Made by a program: the position numbers and the translations under genes. Of a stretch of 64,000 nt of DNA, positions 61,287 through 64,000 are shown in pieces. Each line of letters opens with the position of its first letter. Positions within the stretch are counted from its first letter, which is position 1. The notes under the pieces are model-generated. The model saw only the letters and a list, made by a program, of their open reading frames with translations, was not told the DNA's origin and made no database searches. This DNA is from Brachybacterium sp. SGAir0954. GTDB lineage: Bacteria > Actinomycetota > Actinomycetes > Actinomycetales > Dermabacteraceae. The DNA is taken from assembly GCF_005490785.1 (NCBI RefSeq), contig NZ_CP027295.1, positions 2,232,001 to 2,296,000 on the forward strand. Direction: 5' to 3'.

Positions 61287-62243
61287 GTGAACCAGCGCAG
61301 CGAGCAGGGGTCGCGCCCCGCGCCCCGCAAGCCCATCACCCGCCCGAGCACCGCGCACCGCTCGGGACGCGAGGCCCTGCACCGTCGGCTCTCCGCCGGT
61401 GACCCGCGCAGCGACCAGGATCCCGCGCGCCGGATCCCCGTGGGCCTGTCGACCTCGTGCGTCTTCCCCTCCGGGGTCGAGGAGGCCTTCCGGCTCGGCC
61501 AGCTCATCGGGTACGACGGCGTCGAGGTGATGGTCTCCTACCCCAAGGACAGCCAGGACGTCGCCGAGCTGCGCGGCTACTCGCGCCTCTACGAGCAGCC
61601 GATCATGTCCCTCCATGCGCCCACCCTGTTCTTCCTGCAGGGCCTGTGGGGCCGGGACCCGTGGGTGAAGATCGAGCGCACGGTGCAGATGGCCGTCGAC
61701 CTCGAGGTCCCCACGGTCGTCGCGCACCCGCCGTTCCGCTGGCAGGGGAAGTACGCCCACGGCTTCGTCGACGGCGTCGCCGAGCTCGAGGAGCGCTACG
61801 GCGTCGCGATCGCCGTGGAGAACATGTACCCGTGGCGGCTCGGGGTGCGCGAGGTGCTCACCTACCTCCCCGACCACGACCCCACGGACGAGGACTACGA
61901 GCACGTCACGGTGGACCTCTCGCACGCCGCGACCGCGGGGGACGACGCCCTGGCGATGATCGACCGCCTCGGCGACCGGCTCACCCACCTCCACCTCGCG
62001 GACGGCTCCGGCTCCACCACGAAGGACGAGCACCTGCCGCCGGGGGAGGGCAACCAGCCCTGCGCCGAGGTGCTGCGACGGCTCGCGAACACGGGCTGGG
62101 GCGGCTCCGTGCTGCTCGAGGTCAACACCCGTGGGGCGGGCGGGGCCGAGGGCCGCGAGCGGATCCTCCGCCAGTGCCTCTCCTTCGCACGTCACCACCT
62201 GGGCCACCACCTCGACGAGCCGGGGGAGACCACCGCTCCCTGA
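61287..62243 (+). CDS. Sugar phosphate isomerase/epimerase-like TIM-barrel protein
   Basis: A 318-residue AP-endonuclease-2-fold protein. A basic N-terminal tail (~50 residues) precedes the barrel: VGLSTSCVFPSGVEEAF, YDGVEVMVSYPKDSQDV, IAVENMYPWRLGV (metal Glu), VTVDLSHAATAGDDAL, LTHLHLADGSGSTTKDEHL and VLLEVNTRGAG. GAGGAGG lies 5 bases before the GTG start. It differs from the 32 kb isomerase in sequence and context and is likely a single-gene unit, 135 bases before oleA. Substrate unknown. Confidence 0.85.
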   Translation: MNQRSEQGSRPAPRKPITRPSTAHRSGREALHRRLSAGDPRSDQDPARRIPVGLSTSCVFPSGVEEAFRLGQLIGYDGVEVMVSYPKDSQDVAELRGYSRLYEQPIMSLHAPTLFFLQGLWGRDPWVKIERTVQMAVDLEVPTVVAHPPFRWQGKYAHGFVDGVAELEERYGVAIAVENMYPWRLGVREVLTYLPDHDPTDEDYEHVTVDLSHAATAGDDALAMIDRLGDRLTHLHLADGSGSTTKDEHLPPGEGNQPCAEVLRRLANTGWGGSVLLEVNTRGAGGAEGRERILRQCLSFARHHLGHHLDEPGETTAP

Positions 62244-62378
62244 CGTGGGATCCGACACCCCACGGCCCACTGCCAGGTGCCGGTGGGAGGATAGGGGCCA
62301 TCTGCGCCCGATCCACCCGTGCATCCAGCGGGGGTCCGGCGCCGAGTCCGACGACGACAGACGAGGTAGCGCACGTAC

Positions 62379-63410
62379 ATGGGGAATGCGAACACGGGAT
62401 TCGTGCACAGGAACGCGGCGCTGCTCGCCGTGGAGATGAGCCTCCCGCAGGTCACCGTCACGTCCGACGAGATCGACGAGATGCTCGCCCCGGCGCGCAA
62501 GCGGCTGCGCCTGCCCAAGGGCGTGCTCCAGCGCGTCGCGGGCGTCTACGAGCGCCGCTGGTGGCGTGACCGCGAGAACGGCTGGAAGCAGGGCGTCGTG
62601 CTCGCCGCCGAGCGCGCGATGGCCAAGGCCGGCATCATGCGCGACCAGGTCGACCTCATCATCAACGCCTCGGTCTCCCGCCAGCACCTCGAGCCCGCGG
62701 TCGCGACGACGGTCCACCACTCGCTGGGCCTGCCCACGAGCGCCATGAACTTCGACATCACCAACGCGTGCCTCGGCTTCGTCAACGCGATGACCATGGC
62801 CGCGGGCCTCATCGACTCGGGGCAGGTCCGCTACGCGCTGATCGTCGGCGCGGAGGACGTCGAGCGCGCCCAGCGCGGCACGATCGAGCGCCTGAACTCG
62901 AAGACCGCCGTGCGCGACGACTTCAACAACCAGTTCGCCTCGCTGACCCTCGGCTCGGGCGCCGCCGCCGCCGTCATCGGCCCGGCGGACGAGCACCCCG
63001 AGGGCCACCGGCTGAAGGTCACGCAGGCCCGGGCCGGCACCCAGCACCACGAGCTCTGCATCGGCGACATGCACGACATGCGCACCGACTCCGCGGGCCT
63101 CCTCGAGAACGGGATCTCGCTGATCCTGGACACCTGGAAGGACGCGAACGACGCGGGCCACGACTTCCGCTCGATCGAGCACATCATCCCGCACCAGGTC
63201 TCGATGGTGTACACCCGCAACTTCTCGAAGATCACCGGCGTCTCGATGGACCGCATCCCCGTGACCTTCCCGGACTGGGGCAACATCGCCGCAGAGGCCG
63301 TGCCGATGACCCTCGCCCACCACCAGGAGAACATCGCCCGGGGCGAGCGCGTGCTGCTGCTCGGCGTGGGCTCCGGACTCAACACCGCGATGATGGAGGT
63401 CGAGTGGTGA
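62379..63410 (+). CDS. oleA: OleA-type thiolase (3-oxoacyl-ACP synthase III-like)
   Basis: A 343-residue thiolase-fold enzyme. The catalytic Cys lies in FDITNACLGFVNAM near residue 129, the His in EHIIPHQVSMVY and the Asn in PDWGNIAAEAVPMTLAHH. The FabH-like fold with a downstream alpha/beta-hydrolase gene starting inside its stop (GTGA) identifies it as OleA, which condenses two fatty acyl-CoAs head to head to a beta-keto acid in long-chain olefin synthesis. FabH would usually sit with fatty-acid genes instead. The ole order seen in actinobacteria is oleA, fused oleBC, oleD. Confidence 0.88.
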   Translation: MGNANTGFVHRNAALLAVEMSLPQVTVTSDEIDEMLAPARKRLRLPKGVLQRVAGVYERRWWRDRENGWKQGVVLAAERAMAKAGIMRDQVDLIINASVSRQHLEPAVATTVHHSLGLPTSAMNFDITNACLGFVNAMTMAAGLIDSGQVRYALIVGAEDVERAQRGTIERLNSKTAVRDDFNNQFASLTLGSGAAAAVIGPADEHPEGHRLKVTQARAGTQHHELCIGDMHDMRTDSAGLLENGISLILDTWKDANDAGHDFRSIEHIIPHQVSMVYTRNFSKITGVSMDRIPVTFPDWGNIAAEAVPMTLAHHQENIARGERVLLLGVGSGLNTAMMEVEW

Positions 63411-64000
63411 GCACCCGCCGCCCGCAGCCCGAGCCCCCCGCCCTGCCCGGCGTCGACCCGCGCATCCAGCGCACCCTCGAGGTGCGCGACCACGCAGGGG
63501 AGGAGCGCCGCTGGCACCTCCTGGACTCCGCCCCGCTGCTCGCTGAGCGCGGCGTCACCCCGCGGGGCACGCTGCTCGCGGTGCACGGCAACCCCACGTA
63601 CTCCTTCCTCTACCGCTCGCTCGTGCGGGAGGACATCCCGTGGCGCGTGATCGCCGTGGACCAGCTCGAGATGGGCTGGTCCGAGCGCACGGGCACCACC
63701 CGTCGCCTGCAGGACCGCATCACGGACCTCTCCCTGCTCACCGATGCCCTGGACCTGCGCGGCCCTGTCGTCACCGTGGGCCACGACTGGGGCGGCATCG
63801 TCTCGGTGGGATGGGCGCTGGACAACCGCCACGACGTGGTCGGCATGGTCCTCACGAACACGGGCATCCACCAGCGGATCGGCGAGCAGCTGCCCAGGGC
63901 GCTGCAGCTCGCGACGACCCCCGCGGTGCTCCCCGCGACGACGTCGATCACCGACGCCTTCCTGCGCACGACGCTCGCCCTGTCCAAGCCCGCGCTCCCG
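63407..64000 (+). CDS. oleB: OleB-like alpha/beta hydrolase (possibly fused oleBC; 3' partial)
   Basis: The frame opens with GTG overlapping the oleA stop and runs off the right edge; 198 residues are visible. It is a haloalkane-dehalogenase-like alpha/beta hydrolase with LLAVHGNPTYSFLYRSLV (oxyanion HGNP motif) and VVTVGHDWGGIVSVGWAL, where Asp is the nucleophile in GHDWGG. In ole clusters OleB decarboxylates the beta-lactone to the cis-olefin. In actinobacteria OleB is commonly fused to the AMP-binding OleC; whether that is so here lies beyond the window. Confidence 0.85.
   Translation, partial: MSTRRPQPEPPALPGVDPRIQRTLEVRDHAGEERRWHLLDSAPLLAERGVTPRGTLLAVHGNPTYSFLYRSLVREDIPWRVIAVDQLEMGWSERTGTTRRLQDRITDLSLLTDALDLRGPVVTVGHDWGGIVSVGWALDNRHDVVGMVLTNTGIHQRIGEQLPRALQLATTPAVLPATTSITDAFLRTTLALSKPALP

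Noticed and set aside
62379-63410. FabH (fatty-acid initiation) as identity of the thiolase at 62.4 kb
   Set aside because: No acpP, fabD or fabF gene is adjacent; coupling to a GHDWGG alpha/beta hydrolase and the sequence around the active-site Asn fit OleA better.
1-64000. CRISPR arrays, prophage or integrative element, insertion sequences, rRNA operon
   Set aside because: I found no regularly spaced direct repeats, no transposase, integrase, capsid or conjugation genes and no rRNA sequence. The relics appear as deletions and frameshifts of resident genes.

Overview
This is a very GC-rich (above 70 percent by eye) chromosomal segment of an actinobacterium. The start of a head-to-head olefin (ole) cluster at the right edge, an eukaryotic-type UDP-glucose pyrophosphorylase, an Eis-like acetyltransferase and the general gene content point to Micrococcales; a Brachybacterium/Dermabacteraceae member is my best guess (inference). 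No rRNA, CRISPR array, prophage or intact insertion sequence was seen.

Layout. 1-7.3 kb: partial glycosidase-like protein, a wrecked sulfatase, AI-2E-type transporter, BenE-type permease, Dps, a Nudix hydrolase and a pterin dehydratase. 7.5-14.2 kb: an assimilatory nitrite reduction operon, nirC-nirB-nirD followed by three siroheme genes (cysG-like, hemD, sirB/cbiX-like); every junction is a 4-base stop/start overlap. 14.2-18.9 kb: lipoprotein, HNH nuclease, a tRNA-like sequence with an oversized anticodon loop, an HTH-MurA fusion with a palindrome on its own promoter, and a phosphodiesterase relic joined to a HAD-phosphatase relic. 19-28.5 kb: sugar utilisation (ABC transporter without ATPase, GH13, ThuA, Gfo/Idh, divergent ROK regulator with an AT-rich operator, GH125 alpha-mannosidase). 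28.7-33.6 kb: a frameshifted Gfo/Idh gene, a small NADP-binding oxidoreductase behind twin GTTG-N6-CAAC palindromes, and a LacI-isomerase-Gfo/Idh operon.

33.7-46.5 kb: helicase relic, hypothetical protein, POT peptide transporter, phytoene-desaturase-like flavoprotein, siderophore-interacting reductase, O-acetylhomoserine sulfhydrylase-like enzyme, flavin oxidoreductase, DHA2 drug exporter, and a second sugar ABC transporter (trehalose/maltose type) with a CRP/GlxR-like site. 46.5-64 kb: zinc-ribbon miniprotein, frameshifted Fic gene whose start lies inside an 18-bp perfect inverted repeat, metG, UDP-glucose pyrophosphorylase, aldo/keto reductase with convergent HTH regulator, GH76 mannanase, PutA-type proline catabolic enzyme, YtxH-like protein, thymidine kinase, Eis-like GNAT, sugar isomerase, oleA and the start of oleB/oleBC.

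Cross-cutting themes: (1) ten genes carry a TANNNT box 6-8 nt before the start codon and look leaderless, whereas operon-internal, transport and secreted genes carry Shine-Dalgarno sites or overlaps; (2) at least six genes or fragments are decaying; (3) strong perfect GC hairpins without U-tracts end most transcription units.
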